Of a DNA stretch of 52,543 nucleotides, positions 40,147 to 52,505 are shown piece after piece. The stretch covers positions 1 to 52,543 of the forward strand of contig CAJOJV010000005.1 in assembly GCA_905234995.1 (NCBI GenBank). Direction: 5' to 3'. Source of the DNA: an uncultured Eubacterium sp. GTDB taxonomy: Bacteria > Bacillota > Clostridia > Oscillospirales > Acutalibacteraceae. Below the pieces are notes generated by a model. It was given only the letters and a program-made list of their open reading frames with translations, had not been told where the DNA came from and did not search any database. Numbering within the stretch: the stretch's first letter is position 1; each line of letters opens with the position of its first letter. The position numbers were made by a program, and so were the translations under genes.

Positions 40147-43100
40147 ATGGTGAATGTGAAGGATGTTCAGCTCGGCACAACAACCAGAAAAAGCTTTGCA
40201 AAAATCAATGAGGTTATGCCCATGCCAAACCTTATTGAGGTGCAGAAGAAATCCTATCAGTGGTTTCTTGACGAGGGCTTGCAAGAGGTGTTCCGCGATA
40301 TCGGCCCCATAACCGATTACACGGGCAATCTTATTCTGGATTTCATTGATTATTCAATGGATGATGAGCCGAAATACACTATTGCACAGTGCAAATCCCG
40401 TGACGTAACTTATGCGAGACCGCTTAAGGTCAGAGCCCGCCTGCAGAACAAGGAAACGGGCGAGGTTAAGGAAAACGTTATCTATATGGGCGATTTCCCG
40501 ATTATGACCGACGCGGGCACATTTGTTATCAATGGTGCGGAGCGCTGCATTGTTTCCCAGCTTGTTCGTTCCCCGGGCGTTTATTATGATATGGATCACG
40601 ATAAAACCGGTAAAGAGCTTTTCACAAACCAGGTTATCCCGAACCGCGGCGCGTGGCTGGAATATGAAACGGATGCAAATGATTTGTTCCATGTAAGAAT
40701 AGATAAAAACAGAAAAATTTATATCACAACCTTCCTTCGTGCGCTCGGTCTCGGCACGGACGCGGAAATCAGGGATTTCTTCGGCGATGACGAAAGAATT
40801 GAAGCAACGATTGAGAAGGATATCACAAAGAACACGGAGGAAGCGCTGCTTGAGGTTTACAAGAAGCTTCGTCCCGGCGAGCCGCCGACGCTTGAAACGG
40901 CTCAGGCTCATCTTGACGGCCTGTTCTTTGACGCTCACAGATATGACCTTTCAAGAGTGGGCAGATATAAATACAATAAAAAGCTTTCCCTCAGCGACAG
41001 ACTGCAGGGGCAGAAGCTCACTCAGCCGATTATCTCTCCTCAGGGCGAATTCCTTGCGGACGCAGGTGAGAAAATCAGCAGAGAAAAGGCGGTTGAAATT
41101 GAAGACGCAGGCGTTATGTTCGCTTACGTTGACGTTGACGGCAAGGAAATCAAAATCGTTTCAAACGGTATGGTTGATATAACCAAGTATATTGATTTTG
41201 ATTGCAAGCCGCTCGGCATAAATGAAAAGGTTTCATACAGAGTGCTCTCCGAAATCCTCGAGAAATGCGGCGATGATGAGGAGGCGCTCAAGGAGGAAAT
41301 CAAGCTCCATGCGGATGACCTTATTCCGAAGCATATCGTAACCGATGATATTTTTGCAACGGTTTCGTATCTTATCAACCTTGCACAGGGCGTGGGCACC
41401 GTTGATGATATTGACCACCTCGGCAACCGTCGTATCCGCGCGGTAGGCGAGCTTCTGCAGAATCAGATTCGCATCGGCTTCTCCAGAATGGAAAGAGTTA
41501 TCCGTGAAAGAATGACTCTTCAGGTTCAGGATGAGGATGAGCAGGAGGGCATCACTCCTCAGGCACTCATCAACATTCGCCCGGTTGTTGCCGCAATCCG
41601 CGAATTCTTCGGTTCTTCTCCGCTTTCACAGTTTATGGATCAGAACAACCCGCTTGCAGAGCTTACTCATAAGAGAAGGCTTTCAGCGCTCGGTCCCGGC
41701 GGTCTTTCACGTGACCGTGCAGGCTTCGAGGTTCGTGACGTTCACTATACACATTACGGCAGAATGTGCCCGATTGAAACTCCCGAAGGTCCCAACATCG
41801 GTCTTATTTCCTATCTTGCTTGCTATAGCCGCCTTAACGAATACGGCTTCATTGAAGCTCCTTACCGTAAGGTGGATAAGGAAACGGGCTGCGTAAGCTC
41901 AGAGGTTGTTTATATGACCGCTGACGTTGAGGATGAATTCATCGTTGCTCAGGCAAACGAGCCGCTCGATGAAAACGGCCGCTTCACAAACAGGCGCGTA
42001 ACCTGCCGTCATAAGGATGAGTTCATCACCTGCGAACCCTCAAAGGTTGATTATATGGACGTTTCGCCGAAGATGGTTGTTTCCGTTGCAACGGCGATGA
42101 TTCCTTTCCTTGAAAATGATGACGCAAACCGCGCTCTTATGGGTGCGAACATGCAGCGCCAGGCAGTGCCGCTCCTTAAAACTCAGGCTCCCGTCGTAGG
42201 CACGGGTATGGAGTATAAGGCGGCTTACGACTCAGGCGTAGTCGTTATTGCAAAGCGCGCCGGCACGGTAACTGCAGTTGACGCAGAGTCAATTGAAATC
42301 ACGGTTAAGCGCGGCGATGTTGACCGCTATGAGCTTGTTAAGTTCAGCGGCTCAAACCAGGGCACCTGCATTAATCAGCGCCCCATCGTTTCTCTTCATC
42401 AGAAGGTTGACGAGGGTCAGGTTATTGCGGACGGTCCCGCAACCAGCAACGGCGAAATCTCACTTGGTAAAAACGCTCTCATCGGCTTTATGACCTGGGA
42501 GGGTTATAACTACGAGGACGCTGTTCTTATTAACGAAAAAATGGTTCGCGATGATGTTTATACCTCAATCCACATTGAGGAGCACGACGTTGAAGCGAGA
42601 GATACAAAGCTCGGTCCCGAGGAAATCACAAGAGATATCCCGAACGTCGGCGATGAGGGTCTTAAGGACCTTGATGAGGACGGTATCATCCGCATCGGTG
42701 CAGAGGTTCACAGCGGCGATATCCTCGTAGGTAAGGTTACTCCTAAGGGCGAAACCGAGCTCACCGCCGAGGAAAGACTGCTTCGTGCAATCTTCGGTGA
42801 AAAGGCAAGAGAGGTTCGCGATACTTCAATGCGCGTGCCTCACGGCGAATATGGTATTGTTGTTGACGTTAAGGTGTTCACCCGCGCAAACAGCGATGAG
42901 TTAAGCCCCGGCGTAAATAAAGTTGTTCGCGTTTATATCGCACAGAAGAGAAAGATTCAGGTCGGCGATAAGATGGCAGGCCGCCACGGTAACAAGGGCG
43001 TTGTTTCCCGCGTGCTTCCGCAGGAGGATATGCCGTTCCTGCCGGATGGCCGTCCGCTTGATATCGTGCTTAATCCTCTCGGCGTACCTTCACGTATGAA

Positions 43101-43893
43101 CATCGGTCAGGTGCTTGAGGTGCATCTCGGCTATGCCGCTATGGCGCTCGGCTGGAAGATGTGCACGCCCGTATTTGACGGCGCTCACGAGGATGATATC
43201 CGCGAATGTCTGAAGCTTGCCGGTCTTGCAGAGGACGGAAAAACAATCCTCACAGACGGCAGAACAGGCGAAAAGTTTGATAATCCGATTACTGTCGGAT
43301 ATATGTACTATCTGAAACTGCATCACCTTGTTGATGATAAGATTCACGCCCGCTCAACGGGTCCGTACAGCCTTGTAACTCAGCAGCCGCTCGGCGGTAA
43401 GGCTCAGTTCGGCGGCCAGCGCTTCGGCGAAATGGAGGTATGGGCTCTCGAGGCATACGGCGCTGCTTACACGCTTCAGGAAATTATGACCGTTAAGTCG
43501 GACGACGTTGTGGGCAGAGTTAAAACCTACGAGGCAATCGTTAAGGGCGAAAATATCCCGACTGCAGGCACTCCGGAATCCTTTAAGGTTCTTTATAAAG
43601 AGCTTCAGGCTCTCGGCCTTGACACCCGTCTTTATGACAGAAACGGTGAAGAGGTTGAGCTTAAGCAGGATCTGGATGACGGTATTCCCGTTCAGCCTGT
43701 TGATGATGAAGCCTTCTCGGAGGTTAACGATTTCAATCAGGAAAGCGACGGCTATTCCATTGAGGACGCTGACGAAGATGAGGGCGAGGAAGCAGGTTTG
43801 CTTGGTTCCTTTGGTGATTTATTCACCGATGATGATTTTTCCGATGATTTTTCCGATGATTTTGCAGACAGTTTTTCAATCGACGAAGAATAA
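40147..43893 (+). CDS. rpoB: RNA polymerase beta subunit
   Basis: Catalytic subunit, 1248 residues from ATG 40147 (GGAG 11 nt upstream; the GTG at 40135 overlaps that site). Family blocks: RSPGVYYD, the rifampicin cluster around [19 protein letters not shown] (near residue 493), [42 protein letters not shown] and [13 protein letters not shown]. The Gln, Asp, His and Ser positions linked to rifampicin resistance look wild type. The C-terminal tail is acidic with a DNA repeat ([15 protein letters not shown]). rplKAJL does not precede it in this window. Confidence 0.98.
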   Translation: MVNVKDVQLGTTTRKSFAKINEVMPMPNLIEVQKKSYQWFLDEGLQEVFRDIGPITDYTGNLILDFIDYSMDDEPKYTIAQCKSRDVTYARPLKVRARLQNKETGEVKENVIYMGDFPIMTDAGTFVINGAERCIVSQLVRSPGVYYDMDHDKTGKELFTNQVIPNRGAWLEYETDANDLFHVRIDKNRKIYITTFLRALGLGTDAEIRDFFGDDERIEATIEKDITKNTEEALLEVYKKLRPGEPPTLETAQAHLDGLFFDAHRYDLSRVGRYKYNKKLSLSDRLQGQKLTQPIISPQGEFLADAGEKISREKAVEIEDAGVMFAYVDVDGKEIKIVSNGMVDITKYIDFDCKPLGINEKVSYRVLSEILEKCGDDEEALKEEIKLHADDLIPKHIVTDDIFATVSYLINLAQGVGTVDDIDHLGNRRIRAVGELLQNQIRIGFSRMERVIRERMTLQVQDEDEQEGITPQALINIRPVVAAIREFFGSSPLSQFMDQNNPLAELTHKRRLSALGPGGLSRDRAGFEVRDVHYTHYGRMCPIETPEGPNIGLISYLACYSRLNEYGFIEAPYRKVDKETGCVSSEVVYMTADVEDEFIVAQANEPLDENGRFTNRRVTCRHKDEFITCEPSKVDYMDVSPKMVVSVATAMIPFLENDDANRALMGANMQRQAVPLLKTQAPVVGTGMEYKAAYDSGVVVIAKRAGTVTAVDAESIEITVKRGDVDRYELVKFSGSNQGTCINQRPIVSLHQKVDEGQVIADGPATSNGEISLGKNALIGFMTWEGYNYEDAVLINEKMVRDDVYTSIHIEEHDVEARDTKLGPEEITRDIPNVGDEGLKDLDEDGIIRIGAEVHSGDILVGKVTPKGETELTAEERLLRAIFGEKAREVRDTSMRVPHGEYGIVVDVKVFTRANSDELSPGVNKVVRVYIAQKRKIQVGDKMAGRHGNKGVVSRVLPQEDMPFLPDGRPLDIVLNPLGVPSRMNIGQVLEVHLGYAAMALGWKMCTPVFDGAHEDDIRECLKLAGLAEDGKTILTDGRTGEKFDNPITVGYMYYLKLHHLVDDKIHARSTGPYSLVTQQPLGGKAQFGGQRFGEMEVWALEAYGAAYTLQEIMTVKSDDVVGRVKTYEAIVKGENIPTAGTPESFKVLYKELQALGLDTRLYDRNGEEVELKQDLDDGIPVQPVDDEAFSEVNDFNQESDGYSIEDADEDEGEEAGLLGSFGDLFTDDDFSDDFSDDFADSFSIDEE

Positions 43894-43945
43894 TCGCTAA
43901 AGCAAACCCAAAACCTATTTTATTAATGTAAAGGAGTGCTTCCAA

Positions 43946-46900
43946 ATGGAAAATCAAAACGAATTCAGTTCAATTCGAATCGGGCTTGCTTCACCTGAGC
44001 AGATTCGTGCCTGGTCTTTCGGCGAGGTAACGAAGCCCGAAACTATAAATTACAGAACTCTTAAGCCTGAAAGGGACGGCCTTTTCTGCGAAAGGATTTT
44101 CGGCCCGATGAAGGACTGGGAATGCCATTGCGGTAAGTATAAGAGAGTTCGTTATAAGGGCAAGGTGTGCGAGCGCTGCGGCGTTGAAATCACCCGCGCC
44201 AAGGTTCGCCGCGAGCGTATGGGCCACATTGAGCTGGCTGCCCCCGTATCACATATCTGGTATTTCAAGGGCATCCCCAGCCGCCTCGGCCTCGTGCTTG
44301 ATATCGGCCCGCGTTTTCTTGAAAAGGTGCTTTATTTTGCACTTTATATCGTAACAGACCCCGGCGATACCCCGCTTGAAAAAATGCAGATCCTCAATGA
44401 AAAGGAATACGCTGAAATGCGTGAAAGATATGAGGATGATTTTGAAGCAGGAATGGGCGCTGAGGCAATCAAAAAGCTGCTTCAGGACATTGATATTGAG
44501 CAGCTCCGCGCAGAGCTTCAGGAGGAGCTTGAGGGTGCAACGGGTCAGAAGCGCGTTCGCATTCTTAAGAGACTCGATGTTGTTGATGCTTTCTATAAGA
44601 GCGGCAACAAGCTTGAATGGATGATTATGGACGTTATCCCGGTTATTCCTCCGGATATCCGTCCCATGGTTCAGCTTGACGGCGGCAGATTTGCAACCTC
44701 AGACCTTAATGACCTTTACAGACGCGTTATTAACAGAAACAACCGTCTTAAGAGATTGCTTGAGCTCGGCGCGCCCGATATCATCGTAAGAAACGAAAAG
44801 AGAATGCTTCAGGAGGCGGTTGACGCCCTGATTGATAACGGCAGGCGCGGCAGACCCGTAACGGGCCCGAGCAACCGTCCGCTCAAATCTCTTTCCGATA
44901 TGCTCAAGGGTAAGCAGGGTCGTTTCCGTCAGAACCTTCTCGGTAAGCGTGTTGACTATTCAGGCCGTTCGGTTATCGTTGTTGGTCCGGAGCTTAAAAT
45001 GCATCAGTGCGGTCTTCCCAAGGAGATGGCAATTGAGCTCTTTAAGCCCTTCGTTATGAAGCGCCTCGTTGCAACCGGCGCAGCTTCAAACATCAAATCC
45101 GCAAGGAAAAAGGTTGAGCGCGCGCAGGATCCCGCAGTATGGGATGCGCTTGAGGTCGTTATCAGAGACCATCCGGTTATGCTTAACCGTGCGCCCACGC
45201 TTCACCGCCTCGGTATTCAGGCGTTTGAGCCCGTGCTCGTTGAGGGCAGAGCTATCAAGCTTCATCCTCTTGCTTGTACGGCGTTTAACGCTGACTTCGA
45301 CGGCGACCAGATGGCTGTTCACGTTCCGCTTTCCGTTGAGGCTCAGGCAGAGGCAAGAATGCTTATGCTTGCTGCAAACAACCTCTTAAAGCCGTCAGAC
45401 GGTAAGCCCGTTGCCGTTCCCACTCAGGATATGGTTATCGGTTCTTACTATCTCACAATGATTAAAGAGGGCGAGGCAGGCCAGCCGAGATACTTTGCAG
45501 ACGAGGCAAGGGAGCAGGAGCTCAGCTTCGATGAGGTGATCGAAAAGGTTGGCGGAGCTTACGATGCAGCTCAGCTTCTTATGAACGACGTTGACGCTGC
45601 GCTTGAAGCGGATTATTCAATATATAAGGTATATAATATATACAGAGATAAGGATGAGGCAATGATGGCTTATCAGGAGGGCTCGCTCGGAATGCACTCT
45701 CCCGCGAAAATCAGAGTTGCCAATGAGGACGGCTCACGTTCAGCGGTTATCACAACCACCGTCGGCAGAGTTATCTTCAATAATCCTATTCCGCAGGATC
45801 TCGGCTTTGTTGACCGCAGCATCCCCGAGAATGAATTTGAGCAGGAAATCAGCTTCGTTGTTAAGAAAAAGCAGCTTGGGCAGATTGCCGATAAGCTCAT
45901 CACCGTTCACGGCGTAACCGTTGCCTCCGTTGCTCTTGATGCTATCAAGGCGCAGGGCTACAAGTATTCAACCATTTCAGGCACAACCGTTGCCGTTTGC
46001 GACGCTCTCATTCCCGATGCAAAGAAGAGCTATCTGGAGGAGGCTGAAAAGAAGGTTGATGAAATTACCGTTAACTATAACTACGGTCTTATCACAAATG
46101 ATGAGCGTTCAGACGCCGTTATCAAGGCTTGGGAGGATTGCACCGATAAGGTAACAAACGAGCTCACCTCAAACTTTGACGGAACGCACAATCCGATTCA
46201 TATGATGGTTGATTCCGGCGCTCGCGGTAGCACGGCTCAGCTTCGTCAGCTTGCGGGTATGCGCGGACTTATCGCAAACACCGCAGGTAAAACAATTGAA
46301 ATCCCGATTCGCGCTAACTACCGTGAAGGTCTGAATATTCTTGAATACTTCATCTCCTCCCGTGGTGCGCGTAAGGGACTTGCAGATACGGCGCTCCGTA
46401 CTGCTGACTCGGGTTACTTAACCCGCCGTCTTGTTGACGTTTCACAGGATGTTATCATCCGTGATGATGATTGCGGCTGCAAGGAAGGCATCGTCGTTAA
46501 GGCAATTATGGATGGTAATCGCGTGCTTGAATCACTCAGCGAACGTCTTGTTGGCCGCTTCCCGCTTAACGATGTTGTTAATCCCGAAACGGGCGAGGTG
46601 CTTGCTCCCGTTAACAAGATGATTTCAAAGGCAGTTGCAGATAAGATTGCAGATTGCGGAATCACAGAGGTTAAAATCCGCTCTCTCATCACCTGTAAGT
46701 CACGCCACGGCGTATGCCGCAAGTGCTACGGTTCAAACCTTGCGTTCAATGAGCCTGTTCAGGTTGGTGAGGCAGTTGGTATCATCGCTGCTCAGTCAAT
46801 CGGTGAGCCCGGTACTCAGCTTACTATGAGAACCTTCCACACCGGCGGTATCGCAGGCGGTGAGGATATCACTCAGGGTCTTCCCCGTGTTGAAGAGCTG

Positions 46901-47692
46901 TTTGAGGCAAGAAAGCCGAAGCAGTATGCAATCCTTTCCGAGATTGACGGCACTGTTCGCTTTGAGGAAATCAAGAAGTCACAGCATGTTGTTGTAACAA
47001 ACAACGAAACTCTTGAGGAAAAGAAATATCTCATTCCTTACGGCTTCAGGCTTCACGAGGAAATTGTTGAGGGCGCAACCGTTGTTAAGGGTCAGGAGCT
47101 CACTTACGGCTCAAAGAATCCGCACGACGTTCTTGCAATCCTCGGCGAGGAGGCAGTTTATAACTATCTTATCCGCGAGGTTCAGTTTGCTTACAGAACT
47201 CAGGGTGTTGATATTAACGATAAGCACATTGAGGTTATCGTTCGCCAGATGCTTAAGAAGTGCACCGTTGATGATGCGGGCGACACTGATCTTGTTTCCG
47301 GCACAATGGTTGACGTTTCCGAGGTTGACGAGGCAAACGAGGCTGTTGAAAAGAGAATGGCAGCAGGTGGAATTGAGCTCAGAAAAGCAACGTATATCCC
47401 GATTCTTATGGGTATCACAAAGGCTTCTCTGGCAACGGATTCCTTCCTGTCCGCAGCTTCCTTCCAGGAAACTACAAGGGTTCTTACGGATGCTGCAATC
47501 AAGGGCAAGAGTGACCCGCTCATCGGCCTTAAGGAAAACGTTATCATCGGTAAGCTCGTTCCCGCAGGAACGGGTATGGATATCTTCCGCGAGGTTGACG
47601 CTGTTCCGAGCTACTTCTCTGCAGAGGGCTCAGATGAAATTTTAAATCTGGAACAATTGCAAAAATTGTTGACAAACAGTGTGTCTGAGTGA
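43946..47692 (+). CDS. rpoC: RNA polymerase beta' subunit
   Basis: 1248 residues with the catalytic magnesium motif [12 protein letters not shown] (near 448-459), the N-terminal zinc knuckle [20 protein letters not shown], the bridge helix/trigger loop region (GPGTQL-type block [18 protein letters not shown]) and the second zinc site [23 protein letters not shown] before ATG 43946. The gene ends LLTNSVSE; the codons for that end double as a promoter for the next genes. Confidence 0.98.
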   Translation: MENQNEFSSIRIGLASPEQIRAWSFGEVTKPETINYRTLKPERDGLFCERIFGPMKDWECHCGKYKRVRYKGKVCERCGVEITRAKVRRERMGHIELAAPVSHIWYFKGIPSRLGLVLDIGPRFLEKVLYFALYIVTDPGDTPLEKMQILNEKEYAEMRERYEDDFEAGMGAEAIKKLLQDIDIEQLRAELQEELEGATGQKRVRILKRLDVVDAFYKSGNKLEWMIMDVIPVIPPDIRPMVQLDGGRFATSDLNDLYRRVINRNNRLKRLLELGAPDIIVRNEKRMLQEAVDALIDNGRRGRPVTGPSNRPLKSLSDMLKGKQGRFRQNLLGKRVDYSGRSVIVVGPELKMHQCGLPKEMAIELFKPFVMKRLVATGAASNIKSARKKVERAQDPAVWDALEVVIRDHPVMLNRAPTLHRLGIQAFEPVLVEGRAIKLHPLACTAFNADFDGDQMAVHVPLSVEAQAEARMLMLAANNLLKPSDGKPVAVPTQDMVIGSYYLTMIKEGEAGQPRYFADEAREQELSFDEVIEKVGGAYDAAQLLMNDVDAALEADYSIYKVYNIYRDKDEAMMAYQEGSLGMHSPAKIRVANEDGSRSAVITTTVGRVIFNNPIPQDLGFVDRSIPENEFEQEISFVVKKKQLGQIADKLITVHGVTVASVALDAIKAQGYKYSTISGTTVAVCDALIPDAKKSYLEEAEKKVDEITVNYNYGLITNDERSDAVIKAWEDCTDKVTNELTSNFDGTHNPIHMMVDSGARGSTAQLRQLAGMRGLIANTAGKTIEIPIRANYREGLNILEYFISSRGARKGLADTALRTADSGYLTRRLVDVSQDVIIRDDDCGCKEGIVVKAIMDGNRVLESLSERLVGRFPLNDVVNPETGEVLAPVNKMISKAVADKIADCGITEVKIRSLITCKSRHGVCRKCYGSNLAFNEPVQVGEAVGIIAAQSIGEPGTQLTMRTFHTGGIAGGEDITQGLPRVEELFEARKPKQYAILSEIDGTVRFEEIKKSQHVVVTNNETLEEKKYLIPYGFRLHEEIVEGATVVKGQELTYGSKNPHDVLAILGEEAVYNYLIREVQFAYRTQGVDINDKHIEVIVRQMLKKCTVDDAGDTDLVSGTMVDVSEVDEANEAVEKRMAAGGIELRKATYIPILMGITKASLATDSFLSAASFQETTRVLTDAAIKGKSDPLIGLKENVIIGKLVPAGTGMDIFREVDAVPSYFSAEGSDEILNLEQLQKLLTNSVSE

Positions 47693-47698
47693 TATAAT
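47669..47698 (+). promoter_or_regulatory. Promoter in the 3' end of rpoC for rpsL-rpsG-fusA-tuf
   Basis: TTGACA (47669-47674), 18 bp, TATAAT (47693-47698). The -35 box codes for the last residues of RpoC and the -10 box directly follows the TGA stop. Confidence 0.8.
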
Positions 47699-47775
47699 TG
47701 ATAACTGTGTGAGTGCGAATATAAGCATTATTCACAAAGTTTTAAGCGCATTTTTGTGAAATCATACAAAATATT

Positions 47776-47798
47776 GGGGTGGGCGTTTTGCCCGCCCC
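47776..47798. repeat. GC-rich hairpin in the rpsL leader
   Basis: GGGGTGGGC-GTTTT-GCCCGCCCC; possibly a further GTAGGGG-family palindrome. No T run follows, so it is unlikely to terminate transcription. Confidence 0.5.
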
Positions 47799-47801
47799 GA
47801 G

Positions 47802-47855
47802 ATGTGCGTTTATATAATAGTTTTAGATTTCTAAAATTATTATATATGTGCATAT
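47802..47855 (+). promoter_or_regulatory. Long AT-rich hairpin in the rpsL leader
   Basis: TATATAATAGTTTTAG-ATTT-CTAAAATTATTATATA, extended by ATGTGC/GCATAT: about 22 pairs with few mismatches. It lies 34 bp before the ribosome binding site of rpsL and could be a target for ribosomal protein autoregulation or an mRNA stabiliser. Confidence 0.45.
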
Positions 47856-47902
47856 AGAAAGATAAAAAAGCACATAAATTTAAAGAAAGGAGATATAAAC
47901 TA

Positions 47903-48325
47903 TTGCCTACCTTTAATCAGTTAGTCAGAACAGGACGTAAGTCACTGGACAAGAAGGCAAAAGCGCCTGCTCTTTTGAAGAGCCTCAACACTCAGAAGAA
48001 CGTTATGAACGATAACTGTTCTCCTCAGAAGCGCGGTGTTTGCACGGCAGTTAAAACAGCAACCCCGAAGAAGCCGAATTCAGCTCTCCGTAAGATTGCC
48101 CGTGTTCGTTTAACAAACGGCATGGAAGTTTCTGCTTACATCCCCGGTGTTGGTCACAACCTTCAGGAGCACTCTGTTGTTATGGTTCGCGGCGGTCGTG
48201 TTAAGGACCTTCCCGGTGTACGTTACCATATCATCCGCGGCACTCTGGATACTCAGGGCGTTAACGGAAGAATGCAGGGTCGTTCAAAGTACGGTGCTAA
48301 AAGGCCGAAGGCTGCCAAGAAATAA
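47903..48325 (+). CDS. rpsL: 30S ribosomal protein S12
   Basis: Decoding-centre ribosomal protein, 140 residues (the longer Firmicute form). [13 protein letters not shown] begins at a TTG codon, 47903, which has AAAGGAGA 10 nt upstream and is where the family starts; no ATG is available nearby. The loop [11 protein letters not shown] has lysines at the positions altered in streptomycin-resistant mutants, and [13 protein letters not shown] holds the second site; both look wild type. First gene of the str block, with a promoter inside rpoC. Confidence 0.97.
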   Translation: MPTFNQLVRTGRKSLDKKAKAPALLKSLNTQKNVMNDNCSPQKRGVCTAVKTATPKKPNSALRKIARVRLTNGMEVSAYIPGVGHNLQEHSVVMVRGGRVKDLPGVRYHIIRGTLDTQGVNGRMQGRSKYGAKRPKAAKK

Positions 48326-48471
48326 GCAGTAAAAATTCTTTTGGAAAAACAATAGTTTATATTTCTATTTATATAGCAATATATTATAGCGATATAGCCT
48401 ACTTGTTGACTCCACGGGAAAAACTCGAGTACCTATGAACTCATTATTAATTATGAAGGAGGGAAGCGAAG
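48326..48471. other. rpsL-rpsG spacer
   Basis: 146 bp, A+T-rich, with repeated TATATAG-like words (48380-48400); no terminator hairpin or gene is seen, so read-through from rpsL is expected. Confidence 0.6.
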
Positions 48472-48942
48472 ATGCCAAGAAGAGGCCAAATCGCTAAGCG
48501 TGATGTTTTACCTGATCCGCTTTACAATTCAAAGCTTGTAACGCGTTTAATCAACAACATCATGTATGATGGAAAAAAGGGTGTCGCACAGCAGATTGTT
48601 TACGGTGCATTTGACATCATTAAAGAGAAAACAGGCAATGACCCGTTAGAAACCTTTGAGGCTGCTATGGAGAACGTTATGCCTGTTCTCGAGGTAAAGG
48701 CTCGCCGTATCGGCGGTGCAACCTATCAGGTTCCGCTTGAGGTTCGCCCCGCAAGGCGCCAGACTCTCGGCCTGCGTTGGATAACAACATATGCTCGCCA
48801 GCGTTCCGAAAGAACGATGAAGGAACGCCTTGCAGGTGAGATTATGGATGCTGTTAACAAGACCGGCGGAGCAGTTAAAAAGTGTGATGATACACATAAG
48901 ATGGCAGAAGCAAACAAGGCGTTTGCTCACTTCAGATATTAA
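48472..48942 (+). CDS. rpsG: 30S ribosomal protein S7
   Basis: 156 residues, binds the 3' domain of 16S rRNA and starts assembly of the small-subunit head. [45 protein letters not shown]-like [17 protein letters not shown] and the C-terminal [13 protein letters not shown] are diagnostic. RBS GAAGGAGGG before ATG 48472. In E. coli S7 represses its own operon; whether that occurs here is not known. Confidence 0.97.
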   Translation: MPRRGQIAKRDVLPDPLYNSKLVTRLINNIMYDGKKGVAQQIVYGAFDIIKEKTGNDPLETFEAAMENVMPVLEVKARRIGGATYQVPLEVRPARRQTLGLRWITTYARQRSERTMKERLAGEIMDAVNKTGGAVKKCDDTHKMAEANKAFAHFRY

Positions 48943-48986
48943 TCTGTTGCCGTTAAATCCGTTAGTTTTAGGAGGATATTAATATT

Positions 48987-51080
48987 ATGCCAAGAAAAGT
49001 ATCTCTTGAGATGACAAGAAATATTGGTATCATGGCTCATATTGATGCAGGTAAAACCACAACCACGGAGCGTATTCTGTATTACACCGGTATTAACCAT
49101 AAAATCGGTGAAACACATGACGGTGCTGCAACGATGGACTGGATGGCTCAGGAAAAGGAAAGAGGCATCACAATCACGTCTGCGGCAACAACCTGCTTCT
49201 GGAAGGACCATAGAATTAATATCATTGATACCCCCGGGCACGTTGATTTCACAGTTGAGGTTCAGCGTTCTCTGCGCGTGCTTGACGGTTCCGTAACCGT
49301 TCTTTGCGCAAAGGGCGGTGTTGAGCCCCAGTCTGAAACCGTTTGGCGCCAGGCTGATGATTACAATGTTCCCAGAATGATATTCGTTAACAAAATGGAT
49401 ATTATGGGCGCAGATTTCTATAACGTTCTTGATATGGTTAAGGACAGGTTTAAGTGCAATGCGGTGCCGATTCAGCTTCCTATCGGAGCAGAAAGCACCT
49501 TTAAGGGCATTATAGACCTCGTTAATATGGACGCTGAGATTTATTATGACGATCTCGGTAACGATGTTCGCCGTGAGGAAATCCCAGAAGATATGCAGGA
49601 GCTTGCTCAGAAATATCGCGATGAGCTTATCGAGGCTATCGCAGAGCAGGACGAAGCCCTTATGGAGAAGTATTTTGAGGGCGAGGAGCTCACAATCGAT
49701 GAGATTAAAAAGACCATCAGAAAGGCAACCTGCGGCTGCCAGATGGTTCCGATTTGCTGCGGCACTGCTTACAGAAACAAGGGCGTTCAGCCGCTGCTTG
49801 ATGCAATTATTGATTTTATGCCGGCTCCGACCGACGTTGAATCAATCAAGGGTGTAAACCCGGATACAGAGGAAGAGGAATTCCGTCATTCTTCAGATGA
49901 CGAGCCTTTCTCAGCTCTTGCATTCAAGATTGCAACTGACCCCTATGTTGGTAAAATCTGCTACTTCCGCGTTTACTCAGGCACACTGAATTCAGGCACG
50001 GCTGTGTTCAATTCAGTTAAGGGCCACAGAGAGAGAATGGGCAGAATTCTTCAGATGCACGCAAACCACAGAGAGGATATTGAAACCGTTTATGCAGGCG
50101 ATATTGCCGCTGCAGTAGGTCTCAAGAACACCACAACCGGTGATACTCTCTGCGATGAAAATCATCCGATTATTCTTGAATCAATGAATTTCCCGGATCC
50201 CGTTATCCGCGTTGCAATTGAGCCTAAGACCAAAGCAGGTCAGGAAAAGATGGGTATTGCTCTTTCAAAGCTTGCTGAGGAAGACCCCACCTTTAAGGCT
50301 TACACCGATGAGGAAACCGGCCAGACCATTATCGCAGGTATGGGCGAGCTTCATCTGGAAATCATTGTTGACCGTATGCTTCGTGAATTCAAGGTTGAGG
50401 CAAATGTTGGTGCACCTCAGGTTGCTTATAAGGAAACCATTCAGGTTGAATCTGAGTCTGACACCAAGTATAAGCGTCAGTCCGGTGGTTCCGGTCAGTA
50501 CGGTCACGTTAAGATCAAGATGGCTCCGAACCTTGATGAAAACGGCATCGGCAAGGGTTATGAATTTGTTAACTCCATCGTCGGCGGCGCTATTCCGAAG
50601 GAATATATCCCGGCTGTTGATGCAGGTATTCAGGGTGCAATGAAGAGCGGCGTTCTTGCAGGCTATCCGATGGTTGATATCAAGGTTGAGCTTTATGATG
50701 GCTCTTACCACGAGGTTGACTCATCCGAAATGGCATTCAAGATTGCAGGCTCAATGGCATTCAAGGATGCTGCCAAGAAAGCAAATCCCGCTATTCTTGA
50801 GCCGATGATGAAGGTAACCGTTATCGTTCCCGAGGAATATATGGGCGACGTTATCGGCGATCTTAATTCACGCCGTGGCCAGATCCAGGGCATGGAAGAC
50901 AGAAACGGCGCAAAGCAGATTAATGCACGCGTTCCGCTTTCAGAGATGTTCGGTTATGTAAACGATCTCCGTTCCAAGTCTCAGGGCAGAGGCCAGTATA
51001 CAATGGAACCCGATGGTTATGAGCAGGTTCCGAAGTCAATTTCAGAGGGAATTATCTCTGAAAGAGCTAAAAAAGACTAA
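48987..51080 (+). CDS. fusA: Elongation factor G
   Basis: Translocase GTPase of 697 residues. G1 [15 protein letters not shown], switch [13 protein letters not shown]3 [10 protein letters not shown]4 NKMD, then the domain II-V blocks, including the tip [11 protein letters not shown] of domain IV. No fusidic-acid-type deviation stands out. RBS TAGGAGG before ATG 48987, 44 bp after rpsG. Confidence 0.98.
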   Translation: MPRKVSLEMTRNIGIMAHIDAGKTTTTERILYYTGINHKIGETHDGAATMDWMAQEKERGITITSAATTCFWKDHRINIIDTPGHVDFTVEVQRSLRVLDGSVTVLCAKGGVEPQSETVWRQADDYNVPRMIFVNKMDIMGADFYNVLDMVKDRFKCNAVPIQLPIGAESTFKGIIDLVNMDAEIYYDDLGNDVRREEIPEDMQELAQKYRDELIEAIAEQDEALMEKYFEGEELTIDEIKKTIRKATCGCQMVPICCGTAYRNKGVQPLLDAIIDFMPAPTDVESIKGVNPDTEEEEFRHSSDDEPFSALAFKIATDPYVGKICYFRVYSGTLNSGTAVFNSVKGHRERMGRILQMHANHREDIETVYAGDIAAAVGLKNTTTGDTLCDENHPIILESMNFPDPVIRVAIEPKTKAGQEKMGIALSKLAEEDPTFKAYTDEETGQTIIAGMGELHLEIIVDRMLREFKVEANVGAPQVAYKETIQVESESDTKYKRQSGGSGQYGHVKIKMAPNLDENGIGKGYEFVNSIVGGAIPKEYIPAVDAGIQGAMKSGVLAGYPMVDIKVELYDGSYHEVDSSEMAFKIAGSMAFKDAAKKANPAILEPMMKVTVIVPEEYMGDVIGDLNSRRGQIQGMEDRNGAKQINARVPLSEMFGYVNDLRSKSQGRGQYTMEPDGYEQVPKSISEGIISERAKKD

Positions 51081-51173
51081 TTAAATTAGTAAAAACACTT
51101 GATATTTCATCAAGGCTTTGTTAAAATATCAATAAATCTATTAAGGATTGTAATTTTAAGGAGGAAAAATCCA

Positions 51174-52370
51174 ATGGCAAAAGAACATTTTAACCGATCC
51201 AAGCCACATGTAAACATTGGTACAATCGGTCACGTTGACCACGGTAAGACAACTCTTACAGCGGCTATCACAAAGTATCTTGCAAACAAGGGCTATGCTA
51301 AGTTTGAAGACTATGCTGATATCGATAAGGCTCCTGAAGAGAGAGAGCGTGGTATCACAATTAACACTGCTCACGTTGAGTATGAAACCGACAACCGTCA
51401 CTATGCACACGTTGACTGCCCCGGACATGCTGACTACATCAAGAACATGATCACCGGTGCTGCTCAGATGGATGGTGCTATCCTTGTTATCGCTGCAACA
51501 GATGGTCCTATGGCTCAGACCAAAGAGCACCTTCTTCTTGCTCGTCAGGTTGGCGTTCCTTACATCGTTGTATTCATGAACAAGGTTGACCAGGTTGATG
51601 ACGAAGAGCTCCTTGAGCTTGTTGAAATGGAAATCCGTGAGACTCTTGACGAGTATGAATTCCCGGGCGATGATACTCCTATCATCAAGGGTTCAGCTCT
51701 TAAGGCTCTTGAGGCTACCTCAAATGATGATCCTGCTTGCGCTTGCATTCAGGAACTTATGGATGCTGTTGACAGCTACATTCCTACTCCTGACCGTAAG
51801 GCAGACCTTCCTTTCCTTATGCCTGTTGAGGACGTATTCACAATCACCGGCCGTGGTACAGTTGCTACCGGTCGTGTAGAGCGTGGTCAGCTCAAAATGG
51901 GCGAGGAAGTTGAAATCGTTGGTCTTAAGGACGAAATCGATAAGACTGTTTGCACAGGTATCGAAATGTTCCGTAAGATTCTTGATTACGCTGAGGCTGG
52001 TGACAATATCGGTTGCCTTCTTCGTGGTGTTCAGAGATCTGACATCGAGCGTGGTCAGGTTCTTGCAAAGCCGGGCTCAATTCACCCGCACACCAAGTTC
52101 TCAGGCCAGGTTTACGTATTGAGCAAGGATGAAGGCGGTCGTCATACTCCTTTCTTCAATAACTATCGTCCTCAGTTCTATTTCAGAACCACAGACGTTA
52201 CCGGCGTTATCACTCTTCCTGAAGGCACAGAGATGTGCATGCCCGGCGATAACGTTGAGATGAGCGTTGAGCTTATCACTCCTATCGCTATTGAAGAGGG
52301 CCTTCGTTTTGCTATCCGTGAGGGTGGTAGAACTGTAGGTTCAGGCGTTGTTACCGCTATCAACGAGTAA
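51174..52370 (+). CDS. tuf: Elongation factor Tu
   Basis: Delivers aminoacyl-tRNA to the ribosome; 398 residues from ATG 51174, with AAGGAGG nine bases upstream (the frame is open further left, to 51099, but this is not used). G1 [10 protein letters not shown]2 [13 protein letters not shown]3 DCPGHADY, G4 MNKVDQ and G5 GSALKAL are intact. Last gene of the block; it has the T-ending codon bias expected of very highly expressed genes. Its 94-bp spacer from fusA holds only a weak hairpin CTTGAT/ATCAAG at 51098-51114. Confidence 0.98.
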   Translation: MAKEHFNRSKPHVNIGTIGHVDHGKTTLTAAITKYLANKGYAKFEDYADIDKAPEERERGITINTAHVEYETDNRHYAHVDCPGHADYIKNMITGAAQMDGAILVIAATDGPMAQTKEHLLLARQVGVPYIVVFMNKVDQVDDEELLELVEMEIRETLDEYEFPGDDTPIIKGSALKALEATSNDDPACACIQELMDAVDSYIPTPDRKADLPFLMPVEDVFTITGRGTVATGRVERGQLKMGEEVEIVGLKDEIDKTVCTGIEMFRKILDYAEAGDNIGCLLRGVQRSDIERGQVLAKPGSIHPHTKFSGQVYVLSKDEGGRHTPFFNNYRPQFYFRTTDVTGVITLPEGTEMCMPGDNVEMSVELITPIAIEEGLRFAIREGGRTVGSGVVTAINE

Positions 52371-52387
52371 TTAATAATTACTGATAT

Positions 52388-52419
52388 AAAAGAGTAGTCT
52401 TCGGACTACTCTTTTTTTT
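52388..52419 (+). terminator. Strong terminator of the str operon
   Basis: AAAAGAGTAGTC-TTCG-GACTACTCTTTT followed by T: 12-bp stem capped by the very stable C(UUCG)G tetraloop, with an eight-T run. No gene follows in the remaining 120 bp. Confidence 0.97.
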
Positions 52420-52478
52420 GCGAGCTTTGCAAATCGGAGTTTGGCGGGGTGTTTCAGGAAGAATGAACGCATACAATT

Positions 52479-52505
52479 GTAGGGGACGGCGACCCCGACG
52501 TCCCG
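52479..52505 (+). repeat. GTAGGGG palindromic repeat, copy E
   Basis: GTAGGGGACGGCGACCCCGA then CGTCCCG. Imperfect stem with the same ends as copy C; it follows the tuf terminator. Confidence 0.65.

Noticed and set aside
41600-41740. Rifampicin-resistance substitution in rpoB
   Set aside because: The Gln, Asp, His and Ser positions of the cluster match the sensitive form.
51098-51114. Terminator between fusA and tuf
   Set aside because: The hairpin CTTGAT/ATCAAG is only 6 bp and no T run follows it.
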